Below, piece by piece: positions 24,651 to 33,142 of a stretch of 64,000 nucleotides of DNA. The number at the start of each line of letters is the position of its first letter. Position 1 is the stretch's first letter. The translations under genes were made by a program, and so were the position numbers. This DNA comes from Paenarthrobacter sp. A20 (GTDB taxonomy: Bacteria > Actinomycetota > Actinomycetes > Actinomycetales > Micrococcaceae): assembly GCF_024168825.1 (NCBI RefSeq), contig NZ_JALJWH010000001.1, forward strand, positions 2,046,001 to 2,110,000, written 5' to 3'. The notes beneath the pieces are model-generated. The model saw only the letters and a list, made by a program, of their open reading frames with translations, was not told the origin of the DNA and searched no databases.

Positions 24651-26331
24651 GACCAAGCCTGGAGAACCGAAACCATCCACACCCGAAGCGGGAGAGTTCG
24701 CTCCGATGCCGGTGCGGTCCGGCAAGGGCCCCACGTCCGGCCCGGTTCGCAGGGCAGCGGGATTTCTCGCCAGGTTCTTCGGACCCGGAGAGCTGGCGCT
24801 TGGAGGAGTCCCCGTCCCGGCTGTCCTTGCCGGCGTGGTGTCCGCCGTCGCCATGATGGTGAGGCTCTTCGTTCCAGGGCCTGTAGGCATGGCGGACCAG
24901 GGAGACGGCCACGCGCTGGTCTGCTCCCTTGGCGTCAGCAATGTCCGGCCCTGGGACTACGCCGACTTCACGAGGTTCATTTACCCAAGCTGGTCCCCGC
25001 ACCACTTCGTCGGGGAGGCGTGCGGGGCTGTTGGCTCGGGTGAAGCCGTGTACTCGTCCCAACTGGCCTTCCTGTGGTTGGGCAAGGTGTTCACCCCGTT
25101 GTTTGGTTGGGGTCCCGGCCTGGATATGCGGGCCGTGGGGATTGTCTGCTGCCTCGTCTTCGGCTCGCTGATTGCCGCGCTGGTTGCTGTGCTGCCGGGA
25201 CGCACCAGTTTCCGGCTCCTGGTTGCCGCACTGGTCGCTGCAGTGATGGCTGACGGTGTCTTTGCTGATTTCTTCATTTCCCCCTACCCCGAAGCTGCAG
25301 CTTTCCTGGGGACGCTGGCATTGCTGGTGGCGTTGCTGAACTACTGGAACGGCCGTGGAAACCGCTGGTTGGCCATCCTGTGGGTGGTCGCGGCCGGTAC
25401 TTTCACTGTCGCGGCAAAGCCGGAGATGGTTTCGTGGCTGCCTGTGCTCGCGATGGCGTTGTTGTGGCTGCCGTATGTGCGTTCGCAACGTTCCGGCCGC
25501 AGGGCGCCGACGGCAAACTGGTGGCGGCAGCGCATGGTTCCGTTCGCGGCGATTCTGGCAATCGTAGCTTTCGCGGTGGCATTCCTTGCCGTTCAGCCCA
25601 AGCGCACCAGTGACGTGAACCTCTACAACGCTGTCTTCGCCGAAATCCTGCCGCACAGTCCGGTTCCTGAAGATGACCTCAAGTGGCTGGGCCTGGAACC
25701 GGGTTTCCTCGCGGCCAGCGGAACCACAGTTGCGTCGCCGCGTTCAGCTGCGTTGAACCCCAGGTTCCACGAGTTCCAGGAGCAGGCCGGGCCAGCGAAG
25801 CTCGTTGGGTTCTACCTGACGCACCCTGAACGGCTGATCGGTATTGGTGAACGGGGGATCACGGCCATGCTGGCACCCGAACTTGGCTACATTGGTTCCT
25901 ACATGGAGGGGCAGGGGCATGAACCTTTCGACAAGGACCGCCGCTTCCCAGTGATCCTGGGCCTTTTCACCGCCATGAAAGCCGTGCCTGTGGCCTTGGT
26001 GGCCATGCAGTTGCTGACTCTATTGCTGGGCTTTGCCGTTGCCTTCCGTAAGAAGGCAGCAGTGGGTCGCCTTGCGGTAATTGTCGTGGTGGGCGGATGG
26101 TTGCAGTTCTGGGTGGTCATGCTGGGATCGGGACAGCCCGAGATGTATCGCCAACTGATCCTTTCCGGGTTCCATGCTGCGCTGTGCGTGCCATTGCTGG
26201 TGGCGTTGATCAGCATCCTGGCGTCCCAACCGCAAAAGCCTGTGCTTCAGCAACCGGAACCCGCGGTGCCTGACCAAGCGACGCCGGAGGTACGCCCTGA
26301 GAAGCTACGTGACCCAGCCGTCAGCGTTTAG
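24643..26331 (+). CDS. large polytopic membrane protein, GT-C-like
   Basis: 562 residues from the ATG at 24643, with GGGGGAG about 7 nt upstream and an 8-bp overlap with the previous gene. A Pro/Glu-rich cytoplasmic N-terminus (1-50) precedes about ten membrane helices. The first outer loop contains MADQGDGHAL and YADFTRFIYPSW, and the later loop FADFFISPYPEAAAF; acidic residues after the first helix and this topology resemble GT-C polyprenyl-phosphate-sugar transferases. I do not recognise a named family. In this operon it may add sugars on the outer face or move a lipid-linked glycan. The 3' end overlaps the convergent regulator gene by 27 bp. Confidence 0.7.
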   Translation: MVETKPGEPKPSTPEAGEFAPMPVRSGKGPTSGPVRRAAGFLARFFGPGELALGGVPVPAVLAGVVSAVAMMVRLFVPGPVGMADQGDGHALVCSLGVSNVRPWDYADFTRFIYPSWSPHHFVGEACGAVGSGEAVYSSQLAFLWLGKVFTPLFGWGPGLDMRAVGIVCCLVFGSLIAALVAVLPGRTSFRLLVAALVAAVMADGVFADFFISPYPEAAAFLGTLALLVALLNYWNGRGNRWLAILWVVAAGTFTVAAKPEMVSWLPVLAMALLWLPYVRSQRSGRRAPTANWWRQRMVPFAAILAIVAFAVAFLAVQPKRTSDVNLYNAVFAEILPHSPVPEDDLKWLGLEPGFLAASGTTVASPRSAALNPRFHEFQEQAGPAKLVGFYLTHPERLIGIGERGITAMLAPELGYIGSYMEGQGHEPFDKDRRFPVILGLFTAMKAVPVALVAMQLLTLLLGFAVAFRKKAAVGRLAVIVVVGGWLQFWVVMLGSGQPEMYRQLILSGFHAALCVPLLVALISILASQPQKPVLQQPEPAVPDQATPEVRPEKLRDPAVSV

Positions 26332-26946
26332 CTGCTTGCGCAGGCTGATCACGTTGCCGAGCTTGATTCCGGCAGCGGCATAGCGCTGCCTGATCCTGTG
26401 CAGGTGGGCCTTGACGGTTTGTTCACTGATGCCCATGGCGTCCGCAACGCCGCGCACGGACAAAGCTTCGCTTCCGAGGTAGAGCTCCGCCAGCCGCTGT
26501 TCGCGCAGGGATAACTTGACCCGAACGGGGGCGGTATCGACCATGATGGCGGCCGCGTCGGGGTGCACGTACGGCTGCCCGTCAGCCGCAGCCCGGATGG
26601 CCGTCTCGGTGTGTGTTGGACCAGCGGACTTGGGCACGTATCCCAGGGCGCCGGCTGCGCGGGCTGCCCCTGCCTCCCACCCGTCCATGGCGGTGGCCAG
26701 GACCACCACCCGGAGGCCGGAGTCGATAAGCCAGTGGACCGCAGGAATCAGTTCAGCTTGGTGGTCCAAGGTCCCCAGGACGGCAACTGAAATGGAGTCC
26801 CCACCAAAATCGGGCTTGTCCAGGCGGGGTGGAATGGCGTTCAGCCCGGAGGCAACCACCAAGTCCGGAGCGTTGCAACGCAACCATGCATCCAAGGTGT
26901 CGATCATCAGCTGGTGATGATCGACAACCACCATACGGGTCACCAT
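26305..26946 (-). CDS. LuxR-type response regulator with degenerate receiver
   Basis: 213 residues from the ATG at 26946 (MVTRMVVVDHH). The C-terminus (about 150-213) is a clear LuxR/GerE HTH: LSLREQRLAELYL, VADAMGISEQTVKAHLHRIRQRY. The receiver domain is atypical: the acidic pair near the N-terminus reads V-D-H-H, and the phosphoacceptor position is Gly58 (AVLG where active receivers have VLLD). The Lys of YVPKS is kept. Phosphorylation is thus unlikely, and it may be controlled by ligand or protein contact. It is coupled to the histidine-kinase-like gene before it by a 7-bp overlap. Confidence 0.82.
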   Translation of the reverse strand: MVTRMVVVDHHQLMIDTLDAWLRCNAPDLVVASGLNAIPPRLDKPDFGGDSISVAVLGTLDHQAELIPAVHWLIDSGLRVVVLATAMDGWEAGAARAAGALGYVPKSAGPTHTETAIRAAADGQPYVHPDAAAIMVDTAPVRVKLSLREQRLAELYLGSEALSVRGVADAMGISEQTVKAHLHRIRQRYAAAGIKLGNVISLRKQLNADGWVT

Positions 26947-28085
26947 GGTTTCTGCGCCTTGGTACGGACCATGATGCTGGCACCTCCTGGATCTGTGTGG
27001 ACTCGGGGGGAACCCAACAACTCGAGCTCGCTCCACAATGCCGGAGTGCATCGATTGGGGTTCAGCTGGGTCACCCGCCATGTAATGAGCAACGTGGAGT
27101 CCATATCCGGTTCCACAAAGATGTGGATCCTTCGGGGCCGGTCAATCAACCGGTTGTCGGGCTCTCCTGCCGCTGTGGCCAGGAGCATGGTTGCCGCCAA
27201 CACAGCTGACCGCGAAGCCTGCGGCATCCGGTCCACCAGGTCCGATTGCGCCACGACCATGACGGTGGATTCCAGGTCGGCCAACGCCAAGGACTCAGTG
27301 AGCCACGTGGTGGATTGCGAAAGCACCAACTGGTTGCGTAGCTGCTTTGCCAACTCCTGGGCCTGTTCCGAGAAGTGGGGGTCGAGGGGGAGTTCACGCC
27401 CCTCGGCAACCTTGGCGAACAACGACTGGATCTGTTGGTGCGTTTCGGCCAGGCCCTCGACCCTCCCGGAATCGCGCGACACGGATTGTTCGGTCAGTGT
27501 GTTCAGGGCCTCCAGGGTCCTCCGCTCCATGGCGCCGTGCAGGTGGCTGTGGAGGATAAAGACAGACAGCCCGCCCAGGAGGCCGGGGAGGAGGGTGATG
27601 AAGAAGATGAGCAGCCCTTCCCCGGAGCCGAACCGCGGGGTGGTGGCGTAATAGGCGCCGCTCAGGACCGAGTTGGCGGCTACAAGGACCAGGAAGCCCA
27701 GCAGGTCCCAGCGCATGGCGACAAGGAAGACCAACGCAGTCCCAAGGAGAACGTTCAACGCCAGGGACAGGTAACCCGATGTGAGCGTGACGAATTGGGC
27801 GGTCATGGTTCCGGAAGCAATGGACGACGCCAGCCAGATGAGGCGCACGTAGGGCAAATGGCGGCGAGGTGTCTTCGGGGCCGAAGCCATGCTGGCCACG
27901 GCAAGCCCCAAAAGGTCGAACGCCAATGCGCCAAGCTTCAAACGGTCAAGGCTGCTTCCATCGAGGGAGGCGGCGTTCAGGATGCAGGAAATGATCCAAA
28001 TGGTCACGCTGGTGATCACTACGACGGTCCGGGAAACGAACAGCGGGCCGTCCTTGGAAGCTGTGTTCAGGTGCGCCAGGCTCAT
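26940..28085 (-). CDS. histidine-kinase-like membrane protein lacking catalytic motifs
   Basis: 381 residues: about six transmembrane helices (20-185), then a cytoplasmic part laid out like a NarL-partner kinase. However, where HisKA_3 would carry a phosphorylatable His (LHD-type), it reads ERRTLEALNTLTEQ, and no N-box (E-x-x-x-N) or D-x-G-x-G motif is visible; only the terminal GGASIMVRT resembles the last ATPase strand. It looks like a pseudokinase or signalling scaffold. It overlaps the upstream kinase gene by 4 bp (ATGA) and the downstream regulator by 7 bp, so all three minus-strand genes form one operon. Confidence 0.72.
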   Translation of the reverse strand: MSLAHLNTASKDGPLFVSRTVVVITSVTIWIISCILNAASLDGSSLDRLKLGALAFDLLGLAVASMASAPKTPRRHLPYVRLIWLASSIASGTMTAQFVTLTSGYLSLALNVLLGTALVFLVAMRWDLLGFLVLVAANSVLSGAYYATTPRFGSGEGLLIFFITLLPGLLGGLSVFILHSHLHGAMERRTLEALNTLTEQSVSRDSGRVEGLAETHQQIQSLFAKVAEGRELPLDPHFSEQAQELAKQLRNQLVLSQSTTWLTESLALADLESTVMVVAQSDLVDRMPQASRSAVLAATMLLATAAGEPDNRLIDRPRRIHIFVEPDMDSTLLITWRVTQLNPNRCTPALWSELELLGSPRVHTDPGGASIMVRTKAQKPW

Positions 28086-29308
28086 GGCGCGTCCGCTTCG
28101 AGGACAATGGTGGTCCCACGGCCGGGGGCTGACATGACCTGGGCCCGGCCACCGACCCCGCCCATGCGGTTCACCACGGAATTCTTCACCCCGAAGCGTT
28201 CCGCGGGGATGGCATCGGGGTCGAACCCTACCCCGGAGTCGCTGATCAACACCGACACCAGTGAACCGGAGCGCGATACCAGCACGTCAACACGGTCGGT
28301 TCCGGCATGGCGGGCGGCATTGACCATGCATTCCTCGGCGGCATCGGCAATCGCCAACTGAAGCGGCACCGGCAATGTTCCCCCTTCGCCGAAGACGTCC
28401 ACGGCGAATCCATCACGGCTGTGGTGGCGGGCGCGGTCCGTCAGCAGCAGGGCAAGTTCGTTGCAGGGTTCGACGCCGGCCACCGCACCTTGGGCGCCGA
28501 CAGGACCGTCCAGGTGCCTCATCGCATCCCGTAGGTGGGCTTCGGCGGCCGAGGTCCGCGGATCCAGCCCACCGGCGTCGGGTGTTCCAGTGGTGAGCAT
28601 TTCCCGCAACTCGTCCGGGGCCGCTCCTGCACCGCCCCTGGCCAAGAGCGTCAGTGAGCGCAGGACGGTGTCATGCAGGACCCTGGCCTCGGCTGCGGTG
28701 GCGTCGATTTTGGCGCAGGCTACAGCCTGGGCAGCGGCCGATTCCGCCCTGACGGCTTGATCGCGCCAATAGGCCGCAAGGGCTTTGGGTGCTGAATGGC
28801 CCACCACGAACATGACGTACCAGGCCCCCGTGACCATCAGCATGGTGGTAGGCCCCAGGTTATGAACCATGGACGACATGAGGGTGTGTCCCAAGACCAG
28901 AACTGCCAGAATTCCCGTAAAGACCGCGGATTTCCATGAATCACGCAGGGACAGGACCAGGGGTGAACTTGCCGCGAGGACCAGGCTGTGCGCCAGGAGT
29001 AATGAGTCTGAATCCTGGCGGTAGGTGACACCGGCAAGGAGTTCGGAAAGGGTGATCATTGCCAGGACGATCACCAGCCTGAGCGGCCAGGCGTCGGTCC
29101 ACCACATCGCGGTAAGGCAAGCAAAAACCAGGACCATCAGCACGGCGGCAACCACACGGTGCCATCCCGGCCCGCCCATGATTGGCGCCAAGTACAGCCA
29201 CGAAGCCGCGATAAAGACGAAGCTGACCACGGCACCGCTGCGGACCAGCACGTCCGAACCATACTGCACCGGCCGCTCTGTTGCCGGCCGGTTAATCCAT
29301 GCCCCCAT
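28082..29308 (-). CDS. sensor histidine kinase (NarL-partner type)
   Basis: 408 residues from the ATG at 29308, which has a strong GGGGGAG 6 nt upstream (a GTG at 29335 is weaker). About six transmembrane helices occupy residues 25-185. The cytoplasmic part has the HisKA_3 phosphoacceptor in ARVLHDTVLRSL, an N-box (EECMVNAARHA), and G-boxes SDSGVGFDPD and GRGTTIVLE. It is a complete kinase and the probable partner of the canonical LuxR-type regulator encoded divergently from it. First gene of a three-gene operon with the pseudokinase and degenerate regulator. Confidence 0.86.
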   Translation of the reverse strand: MGAWINRPATERPVQYGSDVLVRSGAVVSFVFIAASWLYLAPIMGGPGWHRVVAAVLMVLVFACLTAMWWTDAWPLRLVIVLAMITLSELLAGVTYRQDSDSLLLAHSLVLAASSPLVLSLRDSWKSAVFTGILAVLVLGHTLMSSMVHNLGPTTMLMVTGAWYVMFVVGHSAPKALAAYWRDQAVRAESAAAQAVACAKIDATAAEARVLHDTVLRSLTLLARGGAGAAPDELREMLTTGTPDAGGLDPRTSAAEAHLRDAMRHLDGPVGAQGAVAGVEPCNELALLLTDRARHHSRDGFAVDVFGEGGTLPVPLQLAIADAAEECMVNAARHAGTDRVDVLVSRSGSLVSVLISDSGVGFDPDAIPAERFGVKNSVVNRMGGVGGRAQVMSAPGRGTTIVLEADAP

Positions 29309-29330
29309 GAATGTCTCCCCCGAAACCCGT

Positions 29331-29348
29331 GTCACCTAAAATGGTGAC
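29331..29348. promoter_or_regulatory. palindrome between divergent kinase and regulator genes
   Basis: GTCACC-TAAAAT-GGTGAC is a perfect 6-bp inverted repeat with a TAAAAT centre. It lies in the short divergent promoter region and is a candidate operator; the centre could itself act as a -10 element. Confidence 0.5.
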
Positions 29349-29382
29349 GACATTTCCAAATCATATGGGGGGGAGGGGCGCG

Positions 29383-30051
29383 TTGTTGCGATACCCGGTG
29401 TCCCGACCCGCCATTGAAGTCGACATCGTGGAAGACCACGCCGTCCTTCTCGAAGGGTTGGCTCAATGGCTCCAGGCCAATGCCCCCGGGATTCGGGTGG
29501 TGGGCCGGTACGGCTCGTGGGCCGAAGCGGCCGCGAACCTGCGGGGGTTGTCCGACGTCGTGGTCCTGGACGTACTGCTCGGCGACCAAGTGCCGCTTCG
29601 CGCCAAAATCCAGGCAATCGTCTCCACCGGACCACAGGTGGTGGTCTGCAGTTCAGTGGTGGACCCCGCCGTGATGCGCCAGGCCATCGCTGCAGGCGCA
29701 CTGGCCTACATCCCCAAGACGGCGCCCGCCGGCGTGGTGGAAACCGCGCTCCGCCAGGCGGCACAGGGAATCTCATATATTACGGAGGAAGTCGCAGCTG
29801 CCCTGCAAGCCGAGCAGGCCGGGCCTCAACTATCGGCGCGGGAGCATCAAGTGGTTTCCGTGTATCTGGGCGGCGTTGCCGGCACCCTTGCAGAGACCGC
29901 GCATGTCCTCGGAATTTCCATCGATGGGGTGAAGAAGCACCTGGCGGCGGTGCGGCGAAAATTCCAGGACGGTTCCGAACCGTTGACCCGGCTGGCACTC
30001 AGGGAGCGATTGGTCTCGGACGGCTGGCTGCTGGAGGACCCAAAACAGTGA
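29383..30051 (+). CDS. LuxR-type response regulator
   Basis: 222 residues from the TTG at 29383, chosen because GGGAGGGG ends 5-6 nt upstream; an ATG at 29365 (MGGRG) is possible but has no ribosome site. The receiver is canonical: E17-D18, phosphoacceptor D63 in VVVLDVLL, and K112 in YIPKTAP. The C-terminal LuxR HTH is LSAREHQVVSVYL, AHVLGISIDGVKKHLAAVRRKF. The ending SDGWLLEDPKQ is like NADGWVT of the degenerate regulator, so the two are paralogues. It pairs with the divergent sensor kinase; nearby targets could be the surface-protein operon, which is inference. Confidence 0.85.
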   Translation: MLRYPVSRPAIEVDIVEDHAVLLEGLAQWLQANAPGIRVVGRYGSWAEAAANLRGLSDVVVLDVLLGDQVPLRAKIQAIVSTGPQVVVCSSVVDPAVMRQAIAAGALAYIPKTAPAGVVETALRQAAQGISYITEEVAAALQAEQAGPQLSAREHQVVSVYLGGVAGTLAETAHVLGISIDGVKKHLAAVRRKFQDGSEPLTRLALRERLVSDGWLLEDPKQ

Positions 30052-30113
30052 CCTCCATGGCCTTCGATCCGGCCGCCGTGGAGTGCCCGCCTTATAGTGT
30101 CGGAGCCACCGCC

Positions 30114-30129
30114 TAGACTGGTAGGCACC
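30114..30129 (+). promoter_or_regulatory. -10 element with very short leader for pcrA
   Basis: TAGACT (30114-30119) ends 10 nt before the ATG at 30130, so the leader would be about 0-4 nt. No ribosome site is seen. Confidence 0.45.
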
Positions 30130-32673
30130 ATGGATATGTTGTTTGACCCCTACGCAGACGGACCCTTCAAAGCAGGCACCAAAGCCGCAGTCAAGGCTGC
30201 CCCGGAGCTTTCCCACTCAGGCGGCGGTGCGGCCGGCGCCCGCCTCCAGCCGGGAAACAGCGGGTCATCGGACGCTCCTCAAGGACCAGCTTCAGGTGGA
30301 TGGGGCAACCAAAGCGGCTCCGGTCTGCCAACTGCTGAGGCACTCCTCCAAGGTCTGAACCCGCAGCAGGAAGAGGCAGTCAAACACGCCGGCAGCCCTT
30401 TGTTGATCGTGGCAGGTGCCGGGTCAGGCAAGACCCGCGTCCTCAGTAACAGGATCGCCTACCTCATCGCCACCAAGCGTGCCCACCACGGGGAAATCCT
30501 GGCCATCACCTTCACCAACAAGGCGGCGGCGGAAATGCGGGAACGCATCGAAGCCCTGGTGGGCGGCCGCGCCAAGAGCATGTGGATCTCCACGTTCCAC
30601 TCCTCCTGTGTCCGCATCCTGCGCAGGGAAGCCACCACTGTCGGGCTGAACTCGAATTTCTCCATCTACGACTCCGCGGACTCACTGCGCCTGATCACCC
30701 TTGTGGCCAAGAACCTGGACCTTGATCCAAAGAAGTTCGCACCCAAGGCCATCCAGCACAAGATCTCTGCCCTCAAGAACGAACTCGTCGACGCCGACTC
30801 CTATGCGTCCTCCGCGAATTACAACGACCCCTTCGAAACCGCCGTGGCCGAGGTCTTCAAGGGCTACACGCAGCGCCTTCGCCAAGCCAATGCCATGGAT
30901 TTCGATGACCTCATCGCCGAGACCGTCTACATGTTCCGGGCTTTCCCGGCGCTCGCAGAGTCCTATCGACGCCGTTTCCGCCATGTCCTGGTGGACGAAT
31001 ACCAGGACACCAACCACGCCCAGTACGCCTTGGTCAGGGAAATCGTGGGCCTGGGGACCGATACCAGCGTCCAACCCAGCGAACTCACCGTGGTGGGCGA
31101 CTCGGACCAGTCCATTTATGCCTTCCGGGGTGCGGACATCCGCAACATCGTCGAATTCGAGGCCGACTACCCCAATGCCCGCACCATCAAGCTCGAACAG
31201 AACTACCGCTCCACGCAGAACATTCTCAGCGCCGCCAACTCGGTGATCTCACGCAACCCGAACCGCCAGGAAAAGCGCCTGTGGACCGCTGAAGGTGATG
31301 GCGAAAAGATCGTTGGCTACGTCGGTGAGAACGAGCACGACGAAGCGCAGTTCATCGCCAAGGAAATAGACCGGCTGCAGGACGAGGAAAGCCTGCGTCC
31401 GGGCGACGTCGCCATCTTCTACCGCACCAATGCCCAGTCGCGCTCCATCGAAGACGTGCTGGTCCGGGTCGGCTTGCCCTACAAAGTTGTTGGTGGAACC
31501 CGCTTCTATGAGCGCAAGGAGATCAAGGACGCCCTCGCCTACCTGCGCGTCCTGGTGAACCCTGACGACGACGTCAACCTGCGCCGTATCCTCAACGAAC
31601 CAAAGCGCGGGATCGGTGATCGGGCCGAAGGCGCCGTTGCTGCCCTGGCTGAACGTGAGCGGTCCTCCTTCATGGCCGCCGCCCGCCGTGCGGATCAAGC
31701 GCCCGGAATGGCCAGCCGCTCCGTCAACCTGGTCCTGGGCTTCGTGAAGCTGATGGATGACCTCTCCGAGGTAGCGTCCGGTTCCGGTGCCGCTGCGGCC
31801 CTGGAGGCCGTCCTGGAGCAAACCGGCTACCTTGCCGGGCTGCGCGCCAGCACGGATCCGCAGGACGAGTCCCGTGTGGAAAACCTCGCCGAACTGGTGG
31901 CCGTAGTCCGCGAGTACGAACGCGACAACCCGGAAGGTTCCCTGGGGGAGTTCCTGGAGCAGGTTTCCCTGGTGGCGGACGCCGACCAGATTCCGGATGC
32001 ACCCGGCGCTGACATCGACGCCGCGGTTGCAGAGGCCAAGCGCATGGGTGTGGTCACGCTCATGACCCTGCACACCGCCAAGGGCCTGGAGTTCCCGGTG
32101 GTCTTCCTGACCGGCATGGAGCACGGGATCTTCCCGCACCAGCGCTCGGCCACCGATCCCAAGGAACTCGCGGAAGAACGCAGGCTCGCCTACGTTGGCC
32201 TCACCCGCGCCCGCAAGCGGCTCTACGTCACGCGATCCGAAGTCCGCAGCATGTGGGGCCAGAGCCAGTACAACCCCGCCAGCCAGTTCCTCGAAGAAAT
32301 CCCTTCCGAACTGGTGGAGTGGAAGCGCGAAGGCATGAGCCGCCAAGCAGGCGGTTGGGGCAGCGCCCCCATCGGTTCCAACCGCTATGGCGGTTCGTTC
32401 TGGGGAGCGGGCACCTCGCGCGGTGCTGCCGCCAGCCCCACTGCGGGGTTCGACGCCGACGTTCCTGCCGCCGTCGCACGCAACAGGGTGCAGCCCCAGA
32501 AGGAAGTCATTTCCGTGGTGGTGGGGGACAAGGTCAACCACACGAGCTTCGGTAACGGCGTGGTCCTGGGCGTTGAAGGCGCGGGGGACAAGACAGTGGC
32601 CAAGGTGAAGTTCGACGTCGGGGAGAAGCGCCTGCTGTTGCGTTACGCGCCGCTGACCAAGCTTGATGCATGA
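30130..32673 (+). CDS. pcrA: ATP-dependent DNA helicase PcrA/UvrD
   Basis: 847 residues from the ATG at 30130 (MDMLFDPYADGP). Superfamily 1A 3'-5' helicase acting in nucleotide excision repair and removal of blocked complexes. Motifs: Q-motif LNPQQEEAVKH, Walker A AGAGSGKT (95-102), FTNKAAAEMRERI, VDEYQDTNHAQY (motif II), VGDSDQSIYAFRGAD (III), LEQNYRST (IV), TLHTAKGLEFPVVFLTGMEHGIFPH (V) and LAYVGLTRARKRLYV (VI). The C-terminal ~150 residues hold a flexible Gly/Ser-rich stretch and a conserved Tudor-like end (GDKVNHTSFGNGVVLG) that binds RNA polymerase in PcrA. Length and motifs are normal. Confidence 0.95.
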   Translation: MDMLFDPYADGPFKAGTKAAVKAAPELSHSGGGAAGARLQPGNSGSSDAPQGPASGGWGNQSGSGLPTAEALLQGLNPQQEEAVKHAGSPLLIVAGAGSGKTRVLSNRIAYLIATKRAHHGEILAITFTNKAAAEMRERIEALVGGRAKSMWISTFHSSCVRILRREATTVGLNSNFSIYDSADSLRLITLVAKNLDLDPKKFAPKAIQHKISALKNELVDADSYASSANYNDPFETAVAEVFKGYTQRLRQANAMDFDDLIAETVYMFRAFPALAESYRRRFRHVLVDEYQDTNHAQYALVREIVGLGTDTSVQPSELTVVGDSDQSIYAFRGADIRNIVEFEADYPNARTIKLEQNYRSTQNILSAANSVISRNPNRQEKRLWTAEGDGEKIVGYVGENEHDEAQFIAKEIDRLQDEESLRPGDVAIFYRTNAQSRSIEDVLVRVGLPYKVVGGTRFYERKEIKDALAYLRVLVNPDDDVNLRRILNEPKRGIGDRAEGAVAALAERERSSFMAAARRADQAPGMASRSVNLVLGFVKLMDDLSEVASGSGAAAALEAVLEQTGYLAGLRASTDPQDESRVENLAELVAVVREYERDNPEGSLGEFLEQVSLVADADQIPDAPGADIDAAVAEAKRMGVVTLMTLHTAKGLEFPVVFLTGMEHGIFPHQRSATDPKELAEERRLAYVGLTRARKRLYVTRSEVRSMWGQSQYNPASQFLEEIPSELVEWKREGMSRQAGGWGSAPIGSNRYGGSFWGAGTSRGAAASPTAGFDADVPAAVARNRVQPQKEVISVVVGDKVNHTSFGNGVVLGVEGAGDKTVAKVKFDVGEKRLLLRYAPLTKLDA

Positions 32674-32808
32674 CCTTCGCCGGCAGCTGGCCTCCGTACC
32701 TGTTGTCCTGACCCCCTTCCCGGCCTAGACTGGCCGGGCGTTGCACTGGGGCCGACGTCTGTTTGCTGCCCCATCGCCGCAACCCGTGTTGGCAGTTTCA
32801 GCATTGCT

Positions 32809-33120
32809 GTGTGGGTCCGCGACTCTGATCAGCTGAAGCAGCGCATTTTCTGGACAACGGTGACGGTCCTGGCCGCCCGGCCACCCGCGGAGAACCCGCC
32901 GCCTGCTTCGGCAGTTCCAGCACCTCCGGCGGCGGTGACTCCGGCAGGAGCAGTGGTCCCGGCGTCGGGCACTGAACTTACCTGCGCTGAACTTGCGGCG
33001 ACCGGCCTGGAGTCCGAAAGGCTGCACACCACTCTGTGGGCTGCCGCGGGCCTGCTGGCCGCGGGCGCCGCGCTGATGGTCTTCAACAGCCTCCGGCGCC
33101 GCCGAGGCAGTCCGGCGTGA
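32809..33120 (+). CDS. small protein with LAATG sorting signal, N-terminus doubtful
   Basis: 103 residues if started at GTG 32809. A Pro/Ala-rich stretch (25-55) leads to TCAELAATG (LAATG, 62-66), a transmembrane helix (about 73-93) and RRRR, i.e. an LAXTG sorting signal of the class E sortase type. No convincing signal peptide precedes it in frame. A TAGACT element at 32726-32731 and a TTG at 32741 start a short frame, in another phase, that reads like a signal peptide (hydrophobic VLAVSALLCGSATL) and then hits a stop at about 32833. The gene may be frameshifted or the start may be elsewhere. Expression is therefore uncertain. Confidence 0.5.
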   Translation: MWVRDSDQLKQRIFWTTVTVLAARPPAENPPPASAVPAPPAAVTPAGAVVPASGTELTCAELAATGLESERLHTTLWAAAGLLAAGAALMVFNSLRRRRGSPA

Positions 33121-33129
33121 GGTTACCGG

Positions 33130-33142
33130 CATAATTGGTGGC
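33130..33142 (+). promoter_or_regulatory. leaderless -10 element for lipoprotein gene
   Basis: CATAAT (33130-33135) is followed by 7 nt and the ATG at 33143. Confidence 0.55.

Noticed and set aside
31249..32541. A 430-codon open frame antisense to pcrA
   Set aside because: pcrA motifs are intact on the plus strand; this is a shadow of codon bias.
20213..33120. A sortase gene serving the LAXTG proteins
   Set aside because: No TLXTC-type cysteine transpeptidase is encoded in the window; a sortase E must lie elsewhere, so the LAXTG and exosortase-like parts cannot be linked directly.
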